Positions 1 through 13,700 of a DNA stretch of 64,000 nt are shown piece after piece. This stretch comes from Acridotheres tristis (Eukaryota > Chordata > Aves > Passeriformes > Sturnidae). The stretch's first letter is position 1. Every line of letters starts with the position of its first letter. The stretch covers positions 39,669,154 to 39,733,153 of the forward strand of contig CM072887.1 of NCBI GenBank assembly GCA_037013685.1. Reading direction: 5' to 3'. The position numbers were made by a program, and so were the translations under genes. The notes beneath the pieces were generated by a model. It was not told where the DNA came from. It did not search any database and saw nothing but the letters and a program-made list of their open reading frames with translations.

Positions 1-177
1 AGCACAACCCTGTTTAATAATTTTCTGTGCTGGTCATAACAAGAGAAGACTGTAGTTTTGGCAGTAAGGCTCCAAAAGCTCTACTGCACTCCAGGCACTG
101 AGGGAGTGAAGCACAACACTGTTCTAATTGATAGGTAGGTAACTTGGAGCCGAGTTTGAGTACTAATCCTGTGTGAT

Positions 178-252
178 TTAAAAAAAAAATAAATAAAACA
201 ACAAACACCACCACAACACAAAAAACAAAACCCAAGAAACCCAAACCCCAGG
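178..252. repeat. A/C-rich low-complexity tract
   Basis: A nine- to ten-base A-run followed by strand-biased A and C (AACAACAAACACCACCACAA, then AAACCCAAGAAACCCAAACC). G is almost absent over about 70 bp. It is the complement type of the G/T-rich tracts at 27621-27670 and 59966-60117. Confidence 0.85.
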
Positions 253-1107
253 TTCCCACTTGGTGAAATTGGATACTCTAGCTGTTCATTTCAACCATCC
301 TGGCTAAATTTTATAGGGAAAGAGAGTACGCAGGAGTTGCATATGAAAAGTTTCATGAAATATAATGAAGCAAAGGTAGGGGTGGTGGAAGGTGTTTGTT
401 TGCAAAGGTTTAACATGCTCCTTCTCAATAAAACAGTGTGTCAGCAGGAATTAGAGACAGTTCTGTGCCCCTGAAAATGCACAACCTACGGAGACCTTCG
501 ATAAAGTTATTTTTGAAACCTAGAGCCCACCTCTGTTTCAGTTGTCTGAAACTTGGGATTTTGAGAGTTTGTTTCCCTTTGTTTTTCTTTGACACTATGG
601 GATAGATTATTCCCATAGGACTTGAAACAATTACAAGACAGCTAGTTTATCAGGCTCTCCAACTCAAAAGGTAGAAGGGATGTTTTTAGCACATGATGTA
701 TCTTTTCCAAGGCAGGTGAATCATATCCTAAAGCTGCCAATTTCTAGCTTTTGTAGTCTACACTATTAGTTCCACACTATGACAGCATGATAATGGCTTG
801 CTGCCCTGGAAAGTGCTGCACTCTTGTGGCTAGGTCACTAATTTTTTGTGTAAACAGGGATAATGAACTCTAAAGAACAAATGTTCATTTTTTCTCGCGT
901 TTGAGATAGCTTCATGGAAATCAGTAATCTGCTCACTTGTCTGGTAGGGGAGTGTAACGGGAAGATTCTGATGCACACCAAGAACCCTTAGCACTGAGAA
1001 GAGACAAATATTTTGATGAGATTCTTTGTTGTAAGTGCAAATGGCCTTGCCGAGTGTAATAGCAAGCATGGGCATGTTCTGGCTCATGAGAATCATATCT
1101 GATTAGG

Positions 1108-1525
1108 CTCAGAATTGCAGAATGGGCAGGTTGGAAGGGACCACAGTGGGTCATCTGGTCCAGCCTTGCTGTTCAGGCAGAATCATCCTAGAGCACACTA
1201 CACAGGATTGCATCCAGATGCTTCTCAAATATCTCCAGTGAAAGAGACTCCACAACCTCTCTGGACAATCTGTTCCAGTGCTCAGTCTCCTGCACAGTGC
1301 AGTTCTTCTTTATGTTCGGGTGGAGCTTTCTGTGGATCACTTTCTGCCAATTTCCTCTTGTCCAGTTGTTTAGCATCACTGAGAAGAGCCTGGATCCATC
1401 CACTGGACACACACCTTTAGGTATTTATACACACTAATGAGGTCTCCTCGTAGTAATCTTTTTTCTTAAGGCTGCACAGGCCCAGTGTCTGATGGCTTCT
1501 GTGTAAAATCCTCCATGGAAGCTTA
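1108..1525 (-). mobile_element. CR1 non-LTR retrotransposon, 3' part
   Basis: On the + strand the sequence reads as the reverse complement of a CR1 3' region. Recognisable strings include GGTTGGAAGGGACCAC, GTCATCTGGTCCAGCC, AAATATCTCCAGTGA, GACTCCACAACCTCTC, CTGTTCCAGTGCTCAGTC and GGTATTTATACACA, in the consensus order. The element is therefore inserted on the minus strand with its 3' end at the left. The copy is 5'-truncated, as most CR1 insertions are. Subfamily is not assigned, and the right boundary is approximate because similarity fades after the AGGCTGCACAGGCCCAG string. Confidence 0.9.
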
Positions 1526-1828
1526 GCCTTAATGGTGATGTCCTGTATGTTTGTCAACAAAAGGAGGTCACAATTTCAAGTACACAGCTCTGGGTTTGTC
1601 ATGTAGTAGTCATTAATGACCGTTTTCCTTCCGTGAGACAGCACAAGATGAACAAATCTGTTAAAGATTGGTTGAGTACAGAGTGGGTATTTTGAAGTTA
1701 TCTTCTGGTAGTGTCCTAAATAACAAGAATAAGGGCAATTTAAGTTTTCCGTCCATTTCAATGCTAGGGCTGAATGCTTTCCCCTGGCGTTGGGATGAGA
1801 GTAGAGTTTATTCTGTAAATATACTTTA

Positions 1829-1882
1829 GAATCATAGAATATGAGTTGGAAAGGACCCATGGAGATCACCTGCTTCATTCCC
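1829..1882 (-). mobile_element. CR1 3'-end fragment
   Basis: AGAATCATAGAATATGAG, then TTGGAAAGGACCCATGGAGA and TCACCTG, is the reverse complement of a CR1 terminus including the ATTCTATGAT-type end repeat. Only about 55 bp is recognisable. Because it carries its own 3' end, it is a separate insertion from the copy at 1108-1525, in the same orientation. Confidence 0.85.
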
Positions 1883-2083
1883 TGGGAGAAGTGAAGAAAT
1901 AATCAATGAAAAGATTAGTGAAATTAGCAGATTAATTGAGACAGACTAGCTGATTAGAATGCTGTTTAAGGCAGAGTGTAACATGGATATTTAAACATCA
2001 TTGCCTTTTTCTGAAATACATGAGGATATGATTTTACAGATTATAACTTGCATATGTGGATACATACCCCATGTACATATATG

Positions 2084-2126
2084 CAGACACACACACACTC
2101 ACACACACACACAAACACACACATGT
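2084..2126. repeat. (CA)n microsatellite
   Basis: ACACACACACACTC, then ACACACACACACACAAACAC: an interrupted CA dinucleotide run of about 43 bp, followed by ATGTGTAT. Confidence 0.95.
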
Positions 2127-2645
2127 GTATTATTGTTGTCTAACTCATTTTTCCATTGTAGACAAGCCTAGAGGGAACAAAATATTCCTAGCTTGGAGAT
2201 TTCTACATCTGCCTGTCAGGCAGCTATCAGACAGAAACACCATGACTACATAAATCACTGCAAATGAACACATTTTTCACCAGCACAAAGCTCTCATCAC
2301 AGCGCCACTTTAGAGTGCATTGCTTCATAGTTGGTTTGCAGACCTCCCATGCCAGCAGCAGGGAAGTCAGACCATTCTATTCAACATCTCACAGTAACCA
2401 GATGCAGAATAAAGAAATTGCCCTTCAAAGCTGTAATCGGCAGTAGGCTTTTCCAAGCAAATGAGTGATGTCTATCATCCTTCTTCTCTTTTCTGCTTGT
2501 TTTTCAGGCCCTTTTGGCCTTCAGCCCTCCAAGATGAGGTGTTAGTCTCCTATTTTACAAGCAATCATGAACTGGATTTTAGATTCTGAAAGTAGTTTTC
2601 ACTTGGTCAAAGGGAAAGTCTGTATATCAGTTATAAGTGGTCCGC

Positions 2646-2668
2646 AAAAAACAAACAAACAAACAAAC
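2646..2668. repeat. (AAAC)n microsatellite
   Basis: An A-run continues into ACAAACAAACAAACAAAC, about five tetranucleotide units. Confidence 0.9.
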
Positions 2669-5600
2669 TTGTTGTGATTGCTTAAATATCTAGTGTCAGT
2701 GGAGGGTATATAGGTCCAGTAAAAATTGAAGGAATCTGTAAATTGCAGAAAGGTTGGTTAAAAACCTCTGATGAACTATCCAAATCCATGAAATTGAATG
2801 TCTGTCTTTTTTGCAGTCCACAGGCTCCAAACTGATGTTACAGAAAGGATGGAGGTTTCTATCCATAGACAGAAAAAGTGGTTTTTTGGTCTCAGCTTTA
2901 GTAAGAAAACTTCTATTAGGGCACATTAAAAATAGGTTTAGCATAGTTATGAGTTATGCTTTATGTGCAGCCTGTTTGTGTTAAGAATGTCTCTACAGGA
3001 CTGCAAGTATTAGAAGCTGGCTCAAATTAAAAAAAAAAAAAAAAGAGGGGGGAACTGTCTTGCCTTGCTCAGATTAATCATTGTCATCAAACCAAAGACA
3101 AAATCCACAGCTGTGCACTAGATTATGAAATGTAGAGTATTTCCCAATACTGTTTGAGAGGCTTTGAGCCAGATTCAATAAGTAAACTTTACACCTAAGC
3201 CTAAGTGTGCCTGTTGTCAGCTTTTCTTCCAGTGCAGAGAGATGCTGGTGCTCCCCATGGCCAGGCTGTAACACTGGTCGTGACTCTTCTGCTTTCTTGG
3301 ACTGGCAGTTCAGCTTGCAGGTGTATCCAGTAGTTGTCTCTCTAGCCAAGCACCGTTTTTCTCACCTTGTACTCTGTCATCTGCTTAGGAGCAAGGAGAA
3401 TTTATCTGAACTACAGAAGGTGGAGTCACAGCTTTGTGCACCAGAACTGCAAAGGTGTGCATGTGGCTCAGTTTTATCTGAAACTTCTGTACCCTTGCAA
3501 TGATGTAGTTGCAGGATGTAGACCCAAGGGAGTGACACTGAATAAGAGTGAACAGTGTAAGGTAAAGATGTGTTACACCATAGCAAGGTTATATATATGC
3601 GCTATTTTGAGAAATAGTTTAATAGCACAGTAAGGAAACAATCAATTTCCTACTCTTTAAGGTACTGAAAAAGCTTTCTCATTGACTGCAACACATTGCT
3701 TGTGGTTGAAAAAATAAGCATCCTGCTTGTCCATAGATCAGATGTGGCACCAGTGACAAAAATCAAGTGGAAAGATAAATCAGGGCAGAAAACAGAGCAA
3801 AAAACAGAGAAGAAGTATCTTCCTCTAGTTTAAGCAAGGTTTAATGTATCTATTACTTCATGCTCTGAACTTCAGTAACAGAGAGGTGACAGATCACTGG
3901 GACCACCAGTGATACATTTCATCCAATATTAAGATTATTTGAAGTGTGAGACTGTGAAGGAAAACACTGGAATTCCATGATGCCAGAAATATATGACAGT
4001 AAATAATATTTCAGAAATGCTTATGCCTGTTAAGTGAGTACACATATCTAATGTCTTTAGTGATTAAGTTTTATTAATGATGTAAACCTAAAATCAAACA
4101 GTTTTCTGCTGTAGCTCCATTATCATTCTTTCTTCTCAGAAATACTATATGAGAAATTAAAGCAATGCCTAGTACAGAATAGCAAGCCCCTTGGAAACTG
4201 GGTGTTGTCAAGTGCTTTGGAAAGGCTGAAATAAATGATACTGAAATATAAAGGGGAAGATAAGTTGCAGCAATTCCAGTTAAGTCGTGCCTCTTAATCT
4301 GTGGAATAATTTTTATTTGAAACCAATTTTTTTAAACATGACTAGGCTGGTTTCTGTGTCATTAGGGCAAGAACACCTCTGTTGAAAGTGTTTTGCTTTG
4401 TAATAGGGTTTAACCATAATTGTCTACTTTCTGCTAGTTGTTCAAAATAATTCTATCTCAGGTTGGTCAACTATTGTTGGCCTAATTTCAGTCGTTACCA
4501 GCATTCAACAGAAATGCTGCTTTAAGCTTGTCTTTCAGTGAATCACATGTTTGTACAATAACACATTTGTTTGTTAAATGAATTAAAAGACAGAAATAGA
4601 TGAACCAATACTGAGAGTGAGTCACTTTCTTGTCCGTATTGAATAATTTTTCTCTCTTTCTAAACTCTACTATTTTAATCAAAAGGACTATTTTCACAGG
4701 AAGGTAGAGCTCTAAGATGTGCACCAGTGTGATCCCAGCTTTTCTATCACTGACTGTTTTTTCCTGTTTGAACAAGTAGCAAGTCTTATGAGAAATTCCA
4801 TAGCCCTTTCTTGTTTCAGCTTTATTTTCTGATGTGTTTATTGATTCCTTTGGCTATGTGAGCAAGCAATAATGATTTTGACTTATACTGTCTTATACTG
4901 CTGTAGTAAAGATGACAATGAAGTATTTTCCAAATGTCAGTCACATACTTTCTGTATGTTCTTTTCTAAGTACATTGTCTAGTCTCTTTCATGCTGTTTT
5001 TCCTTACAATTGCTTGCCTTTTTGTCCTACCTCCTCTTACACTAGGTTAATGGAAATTGTTTAAATGTAAAATCCAAATTCTCCAGTGAGGTTTGGCTGG
5101 CCAATAAGCTATTCAAGTGGTTTTGTCTCCCGGGTATGTCTTCATTCTCTGCTTTTCCAGGTTGCTTGAATATCCTTGAACCCTTAATTTGCCTTAATCT
5201 CCTCTAAGGCTCTGAAATAATGAAATACTTAAACAAAACTCTTTGGATAAATGCCCTTTAAAATATAGATTTATCTGTGAACTATTATGCTCTCAAGGGA
5301 GTGGATTCTGTTCCTTAGAAAATTAGGGGGATTTTCTGTCCACAGTGTTACTGTCAGGCATATCCATCTTAACTCCTGCAACGGTTCAAAACAGAACAAA
5401 TGAGGAATCACTGAGCAATAAATGGTACAGGGGCTGAACTGCTGCTGTGTGTGATTTTCTTCTGGTGTCTGGGTTCAGTCCTGTGGTCTGCTGCATGATT
5501 TTGTCTGGGTCACAAAGCCTTCCTGTGCTTTTGAAAACTAATTCTCTGCTCAACAGGGATGTTGCTGAGGATAAATTAAGGGTGGCAAAGTGCCTAGCCA

Positions 5601-7528
5601 TTACAGAGGGGTAGTCTTCTACACATAGAAAGGCTGTATTCCTTACTTCACAAAATAGAAAGAAGGAGATCACTTGACTAGCCATCACCAAATCCACAGG
5701 GGAAGTTGAAGGCAAAGCAGAGGACTGGATCAAATTTTTTTTTTTTTTTTGCCAGGGGGACACATGTGGTCCATTTTTCATTGAGAAATGCTTTTCACAG
5801 TCCTAGGTAGGTCTAATCTCAGAGTTCTGCTGATGCCTCCCAGGCAAGAAAGGGAAGCTTGGATGACCTCACAGGGCTCTCACAGGGCACCCAGACAAGC
5901 CCTGGAGATCAATATGATTTGGAGGTTGTTCAGAGCCATGGATGCCTGTCTTCACTGTTGCTCATGGTGCAGGTAAAGGGAGATGACTTCAGTTTTTCTT
6001 CCTTCCTACTCAGCTCAGCTAATTATTAATTTCTGTCAGCAAGAAGCATCTGCATAATAACACCAAAATGGGGAGAATGGAACATCTGTCCTCCACTTCT
6101 GGAACTCTGTAGATATATTCCTTGGAGAAAGATTTGGGGTTTGTGTGTAATTTGTGAGTAATTTTCTTCTGAAGTTATTTATTCCTTAACGCGAAAAATT
6201 GCTCAAAAACATTGGGAAAAGGAAACTTTCCTTTTTATCTTAGTGTGCCCCTCAAATATAAAAATTCTGGTAAAAGTTCAACCATATGACTATTATTTTA
6301 AAGTGATACCTTTGAGATAATCTCTCAGTTTTCATGCAGAGTCTCCAGAAAGACATCTGTATTTCCTCATGTTAAATGATAGGATATGCAAATAGACCTC
6401 AGTTTTAAGTATGAAGATTATGGAGATTTATAACTCTCTTTATATATTTCTTATGTGTAATGAAATGCAGGAGAACTATACGCAGCAAATGTTTTTTTTT
6501 TTTTTAATTTTTAATCTCAGATACTACTCTGTCCTCTTTTTTTCTTTTTTCCCTTGAAATTTTCCTCCTCCTAATTTCAGCTTCTCATCTGAAGTTCAAA
6601 ATTTTCTCTAGCTGAGGTTTGTAATGATGAAGTAGCAACAATGAAAACAGGGCTTTAGCTGGATGCAGATCTTTTCTTGGGCACCTCATGATGCTTTGGA
6701 GAATGATTACCTCCTGGTAGCTGTATGCCTTGCTTAATTTTGTGCTTGTTCAGAAGAAGCAGAAGGATAGAGAAATTCATCTGAGCACTTACTGAGTTCA
6801 CCTCCTCCCTACTCTCGGCTTTTCAAGAGCTCAGAAGATAAAGTAATACCTTTGTTTTTATCTGTCTTTATTTTTGGCTGGCGTGTAGTGGCATTAGATC
6901 CAGTTTGGGGTTTTTTTGGCAGCATGTTTCAGACTGAGACGCTCCTTCTTTTCACAGTGCCAAGGATGGTTCCAAACTCATGAGCCTTGTGGACTTGGCA
7001 TTGGAGGGATGAACAATTAGGTCGGGTTCAGTGTAGCTTTGTGTCAAAACTAGAATGAGGTATGTTGAAATCCACAGTGAGAATATTTGTGCTAAAAATC
7101 CGAATTGGGTCTTAGAACAGACTTTTCGGCTTGCCATTGTAGAATAATTAATAGATATTTAATAAAATAGACAAGCATCCATTGCTGTCTCATTTTTATT
7201 CTGAAGAATATTTTTGCCGTCACCATTTTCACTCCAAAAACTCCCAAGTTATTTTGAGATTCATAATGATTGAAAGAGATTCAGAGACTTCCTAATTGTG
7301 ATACTGGATTTAGTGTACATCACAGAGATGTTGCAATCACTGCCATTTCAGTGGCAATAAGTGGAATAACCGCAGATATAATGAATTGGATAGGATTTGA
7401 ACAGACAAAGTAGGCAGAACTTTCTTTTCAGTTTTGGGTAATATTTGTATATCTTTGCTGGGGAAGGAGCTACAGAGCAGTTTTCACATGGGAATAGCAT
7501 TCCTACAGCATTATTTTTTTTTTCCTAG

Positions 7529-7700
7529 TTTTTGAGAGTGGACCAAGACAAAGACAGAGAATGCAGCCTGGACTGTGCAGGTTCCCCTCAGAAATCACTT
7601 TGTGCATCTGATGGAAGAACTTTTCTGTCCCGCTGTGAGTTTCAACGAGCAAAATGCAAAGACCCTCAGCTTGAAATAGCCTACCGAGGCAACTGCAAAG
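7529..7700 (+). CDS. SMOC2: SMOC2 exon 2: Kazal/follistatin-like domain
   Basis: The exon opens after a T-rich tract ending in CCTAG and closes before GTGAGA. It is 172 nt, entering in phase 0 and leaving one base of the next codon. It begins [16 protein letters not shown] and contains the Kazal-type cysteine framework: two close cysteines, then [18 protein letters not shown] and a final GNC. Kazal/follistatin modules are compact disulfide-bonded folds, some of which inhibit serine proteases; in SMOC proteins the role is less clear and I do not infer inhibition. The open frame runs a few codons into the intron, but the GTGAGA donor and the join to exon 3 (K then D from a split codon, then VSRC) settle the end. 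The first residue after the acceptor matches the known SMOC2 junction downstream of the signal peptide. Confidence 0.96.
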
Positions 7701-10700
7701 GTGAGAAAATCAAAGCTTCTCTTGACCATAACAAAAAATAATAGTCTAAAATAGTGTTTGAAATGTCTGTGAATTGAAAACCAGGAGTGCTGGACTTGAA
7801 GAGTTTTCTAAGAGCAAGTGAGTTGAAACCAATACTGTTATTTCTATAACAATATGCTGTCTAAAGATAAATTAATCTTGAGCCTTCATCAAAATTGTGA
7901 CTCCCACGTCCACTTATTTTTCAGTAAGTCACTATTAAGGAACTTGCATGGCCAGGTCCTTGTTTGGAAGGACCATATCACTGGCAAGTTCGGAGAAACT
8001 CTTATCATTGCTATCTTGCAAGGTTTCTTGTCTAGTATAATTTGGTATTTTAAGTTTGAGATAGACAAATTAAGTCTTGTATTTTTAACTGCAGTCATGT
8101 AGTGTGGTGGGTGATGGTTGGGTGTGTTGAGTGAGAAAAAGCAAAAACCAAAATAGCTTTGCAATGCATAGAGCTCTCACAGGCCATTGCTCCCTATATC
8201 ATCCACTCCTTTACTTCTGATCTCTGTTTAGGGAAATTGGGTGACATATAACCCTACAAAATATCCGCAGTTAAATCTTTTGACTTTTAGAGTAGTGTGG
8301 TGCTAGACAATGCAGTTCCTTACTGGAGTGTAGAGTGATCCCTAACACAGTGATTTTTCTAAAATGTAAGAATAGCAGTGGTCATAAAGATTTACTTTCC
8401 CTTTCTCTCTGTCCTAAAGAGATTGGCAGGGAGTGGAGGTAGGGGGGTGGGGGAAAGAAAACCCCAGGGACCACACCAGTTCAACCTGTAGGAGGCAATT
8501 TTCCACATCACCTCTGTCCATTAGCTCCTGCAAACCTCTGAAGCATCAAGACTGCTTCAAAGAGACATTCTGTCTCATCTTCTGCTGGGATGAAACAGTA
8601 TCCTCATTCTTCAGCCCTTTCATAGTAAACCATTGTATTACCTGATGAATCTGTTTACTGTGGTGAGCAAGGATAACATAATGAAGCTACCTGAGCCAAA
8701 GCTTTTGTTACGCTTATGAACGACAGAAACAATTATTGTGCACTTGGTATTTGTTCATTTTATACATTAGAGCTTTGTGGAAATTAGTTGTGAGTGTTTT
8801 TCTTTATTGTTTTTTTATACCATATTGAAAAGTCATCTGCAAGAAATTTTCTTCATTAAGATGAGATTTGCTCTACTGAAATTTTCTTCATTTCTGCAAT
8901 CAATAGCTGCATTTTGGAGAAGTGCTCATTTGCTCTTTCTTTACTAATGCATACAGTAGAATTGTAGAATTGGAATTAGACACCTTAGGCACTATTGCTG
9001 ATAGCAGGTACACATCATGTTTTCTTCAATCAAATGCTTTTTCCTTTGATTGGTAATAGGCAGATATTTGTCAATAATGCACTTGGTCAGTATCAGCAAG
9101 AGACCAGTGCTCTTTTAATTTTACATTTTCATAGCATTTCTTAATCAGTAAAGCGGTCTTAAATTTTGAAGTGACCAGTCTCTTTATTTCTACTTACGGT
9201 TGCTATAATCAGAAATATTTCAAGCTGTAAAAACAAGTTTCAAAGAAGAAAAAGGTGATTCATTGGCCTAACTGCAGTTTCAGTTTTAGTATTGCTAGGG
9301 CTAGTTCTGATAGTTACATCAAACATTCTGAAAGAGCCAAGGAAGTCCTCTGATTAAGACATTTTGAGCCAGTTGCTTTTGCGTGGTGAAATTTGTTGTT
9401 GCGGGTGATGCTTGATCAAAAAGCAGAGGGTTGTTTTAGTACTGCTAACCAAAAAATGATGTTTCATTAGAGAACGACTCTCAAGGTTTCGGAATTTGCT
9501 TTCATTCTATGTGAGAATGAAAACAGATCCTTTTGGAAGTGTTTGTCTGTTCCCCTGAAAAAACAGACACCCACCCTAACTCCCCATTAAAGCATTGGTT
9601 TGGAAATAAGTTTTGAGCTTGCAGGTAAAAGGGAAAGAAGCGTGCATGTTTTTGTATGGATGTTCTGAAGGGAGAAAGGAGGTGATTCCTGGTATAGACT
9701 TCACAACTTTAAATCTGTGCCATGATAATCATCCACCATTGATCAGAAAAGGCAATCTCAAGTCTGTCTCCTCCTGCCTTCTGAAAAAAGTTCTTACTCA
9801 CCTTACTTTCTTCTCTGTAAATGAAATATTTCCAGGTACCATTTTAATCCATTTAACAATGACTAGCTCGTTTTTTGGTTCCGTCTATTCAGTAGAAATC
9901 TAAAGACCTTGACAGTTTATGATGACAGCCTTTTGGAATAATTTTGAGTCCATAATTTCTTTTTTGATATTCAGAACTGTGATTTCTTTTTAAATCCATA
10001 AGGAATTTAGAACGACTACCACACTGATAACTTTCACTGTTTCTTTTTTCCTGAGAAAGGCAAATTTATATTGACTCTTCTTTCTCTTTTTCACATGTTC
10101 TCAACATTTTTCTCATCTATTTGATTTTGATCACTTAAATACTAAAAAATACAAAGGGATAGTTTGCTCTGTGTGTGCTTGCTTCCTTTCTAATTCAAAT
10201 TTCATTCACAGCAAGAGTGCTCAGCCCAGGCAATTCTTTAGCATTGCAAAGGAAACTTTTTTTTAGATCCTAGGTCTTAAAAGATCACAGTAAAGTGGCA
10301 GCATTTAAACAATTTTTTCCCTTGTACTTCTGTTCTAGTTCCTGATGACTGCAGCAGAGATCAAAACAGTTTAAACAAACCTGAAAATGAATGAGCCCTG
10401 AACTTTCCTCTCATTTCTGAAAGACAACAATTTAACAAAACAAACATCAAAATAGACTCTTCTGTTAGTTTGGTTTTTTTCCTGAAGACATTAATTTTAT
10501 GATTTTTTAAAATCTTAAATCCATTTCCAGCCTTTGCTGGAATCCATTGCTAAGCTTGGAAATGCTATAAGAAGTTAAAATCTTATAAAATCTCCAGCCT
10601 ACTTGTGGAGTTTCTAAGATCTCAAATAATCTGTGTACACTGTAGATTAACATCCACATTTTTGGATACTTTTCCAAACAAAATTTTAATTCTGAAGTTC

Positions 10701-13700
10701 TGGAGATTTGCCACTTGCTTGACAAAGACATTTACTGTGCAACAAGATTACGAATCTAATAAATAAATGTATGTTGACAGCTGAGAAATACTACTCGTGT
10801 TGTTTAGCAGTTAGGACTGCTAAAATATCACCTGTGATGGGGATCAACCACATGCACACACAAGTGCTTCACAGTAAATCTGGCCCAGCATAGCCAAAGG
10901 AACAAACCATACTAGAGTGGAAAAACAATGTAATTGCTTTTAAACTGCTCAGAAAGACACAGACGCTGTGTCTGCACACATTAATTAAGCAATGCAAGGA
11001 GACAGTGTGAGCACCAGGCAGGTAAGGTGGTAAATTCTCCCTGTTGTACTTTGGGCACTGGCCAGCTGTGCTCTCCTGAGGACTGTATCTGTGTGGCTCA
11101 GGGAAAAGATGGGCCAAGGACTGTTCCCAGCAGGCAGCATGCACAGAGTTGCCTTCTTTTACAGGTTTAAGGCTGTTCAGCTTTTTTTTTACAATTTTTT
11201 TCTATTTCTCTCCTTGTTTCTTAAATGGCATTAAGAATACTCGTTTCATTTCTCAGTTTGTTTTTAAGTGCATGTAGCTGGCCCATAATTGGGGCCTGGA
11301 GACTAATATTCTGAATGTGTTAAGCAAGTGGCTCAGTAATAATATTTGGTATTCTGGCATCGTGATCAATGAAGAAACCAAATTTCTATGTACTATCTTG
11401 CCAGCATACATCTACCCTAACACGGAGTTCTTAAAATATCCCAGCTGATGTACTTGGATTTTGTGGCTTCTCTACCAGTTCTTCACTAAAATAAAGCTTC
11501 TCTAATGGCCGGAGTTTTGATGCAAATTGTCAATCACTATAAAATCTCCACTGCTAGCTCTCATCACATTTCCTTACTTCACTATCATCGTGTAACAGAA
11601 GCCTGGGTTTATAAGCAATTGCTGAGCTGGACTTGCACAAATCTGAGTGGTCCTTAGTAAAAATGGGAATGTAGGAGCTTCACAGTGATATTTAATTTTT
11701 GAAGTGTTTGTAGTTTAATCTGTCTAACACTGAATATGTATTCAGTATTTTTAGAGGTCGCCCCAACAGTGACTTACTGCTTTGTGAGTACACCCAGAAG
11801 AGCCATCACACAGAGTAGTGGCATTGTTATTCTGTGGCTGTATAGAGCCCCTTTCTCCATTGAAAGCCCTAGGTAGATCATATTAAGCTTAATTAATTTA
11901 TGGTATCTTAAAGATCCTCGCTGTTTAAAAATGCTGTTCTTTTATGAGCTATTGTAGATATAACAAAAGGTAATATCTTCATTCTCACGAGTCACATAAA
12001 GAACCAAAGCACATCAAAATATGAGTGAAATTTCTCATAAAACAAGTATGTTACTATTTGCTTTCCTTAAAGAAGAAAATGCTCAGCATTTGTTTCTTTA
12101 AATTGGGGCTTTAAGGGATAGTGAAAGGTTTCACTCATTTAAACTATTAGTACAATGACTTAATGAATGGATTAAAAGCATGCGTAAATAAATTGAAATT
12201 TCTGCCTTTGGATAAACATGCTAACAAAATTTTCCCTTTGTGAAGAGAATGAATGCATTGCTGGGCAGTAGTTGTTTTGAGACCACAAGTTCATCTTGGT
12301 CCCATAATTAATGAATCCAAGCATAATTTGGAGAAACATTACTCTTGCCTGTTAACTAAAGAGCTGTGTTGTAAATGCTGGACGTGGTTTCTGAGTGCAC
12401 AGCTCTTGCAGGATTCCCATGGAGGCTGCCATCCAGCTCCGGTTTGCCTGTGAGCCAGGCGGGTGTGAGCTTGACGTGTGCTCGCAGTGCCTGAGCACGT
12501 CCCTTAGCTCCGAGTGTGGGCAGGGACCTTGGCTTGGCCCTGCACCTGCTGCCTGGAAGGCAGCCCCCTGGGACGTGTTTGGGTGGTGGAACACGCTCCC
12601 AAGATGTTTCGTTTGGAGAGCGAAAAAAAAAAAAAAAGCAGTGAGTAGATATGGTTCTTTTTCTAACTGAAATGAGTGAAAGTGGGACTGGATCAAGGTG
12701 TCAGTCTTAAAAATAAACCTGCACAGTCTGTACACTGAAAACAGGGAAGTTTTCACATGTCTTCAGCTCTCCCTTTTCACCTCACCCTTTTCTTTTCTCT
12801 TCTCATCTTTTATGGAAAAAAAAAAAGATGCAGGTTTTTCATTATTTTGAAAAACATAATAAAATATATTGAATGTATATTTTATTGAATATAGAGAATA
12901 TATTGAGAAGTGGTACTAACTCTGGGATTTTTAAAAATTAACCTTACAGGAGGAAGATTGATTATATGGCAGATTTTTGTCTTAGAATACTTCCACCTAG
13001 GAGCTGTCTCCTACTTTTTCAGACATATTTTCTCACTGCAGACACTGTGTTTAATCTGTAGGGTGGCTGCAAGTTTCCGGACTGTGGTTCTGGCAGTCCT
13101 GGTACAAGCACTTGTCAGCCCCAACCTCCTTTTGGTTTTGAGTCTTCATTTATATTGTGTGTCAAGATGTTACACATCAAGCCACTGTAGTAAAAGGATT
13201 AAGAAACAAAATATTCAACAGCTTGGTGAAAAAGGTATCTACATATTGAAGTTACAATTTATGTTATCTCTTAAAGCAAGTGGAGTTGGCTTCTGATTGT
13301 ACTTACTAGTAAGTATTTAATGGAAATTAATAAAGTTTTAAGTATATTTGAAATATTTTTGTGGAATATTCTTTGCTCTTTTAAATTTATCTAGTGGTAC
13401 TTAGAGCACAAGACAAGTAACACTGGGATAGTATCCACAGTTTTCTGGAGATGGACTTCATCTCTTTTTAAAATTATCAATTTTTATTGATACTGTTTCT
13501 CCAACCAGAATTTGCTGAAGCCAGAATGCACAGAAAAAAGGCATGTAAGGCATTCTTATGCACAAAAAACGGGTCTTCAAAAAATCAAATATGCACTACA
13601 GCAATTTGATTTGAAAGTAATCTTTTGGGTTTTTTTGTTGTGGAGTTTTCATATCTGGTCTTGTATTTTCAGTTTGAATTTCAGACCTCATATAAAAATG

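Larger units (their letters stand above)
1..7528 (+). other. SMOC2: SMOC2 intron 1, 3' part
   Basis: This is non-coding sequence upstream of exon 2. I see no signal-peptide exon, CpG-rich promoter or start-codon context compatible with SMOC2 exon 1, so this is most likely the end of a long first intron. It holds an A/C-rich tract near 178-252, two CR1 fragments (about 1108-1525 and 1829-1882), a CA repeat at 2084-2126, an AAAC run at 2646-2668, A-runs at 3029-3044, and T-runs at about 5737-5750 and 6490-6505. Open frames of 60-130 codons occur on both strands, but none resembles a known protein. Confidence 0.75.

Noticed and set aside
5386..5781. 131-codon minus-strand open frame in intron 1
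   Set aside because: Starts beside a T-run giving poly-Lys, has no domain signature and lies in ordinary intronic sequence.
1..7528. Searched for SMOC2 exon 1 (signal peptide) and promoter
   Set aside because: No ATG followed by a Leu-rich signal sequence ending in a phase-0 donor with the expected SMOC2 residues, and no CpG-rich promoter, was found. Exon 1 is inferred to lie upstream of the window.
8955..8990. AGAATTGTAGAATTGGAATT considered as a CR1 terminus
   Set aside because: Similarity is limited to a few bases of the octamer repeat, with no adjoining CR1 body.
12352..12756. 134-codon minus-strand and 91-codon plus-strand frames over the CpG-rich islet
   Set aside because: Frames on both strands lengthen with GC content. 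One ends in a poly-Lys or poly-Phe run from the A15 tract, and neither resembles a known protein.
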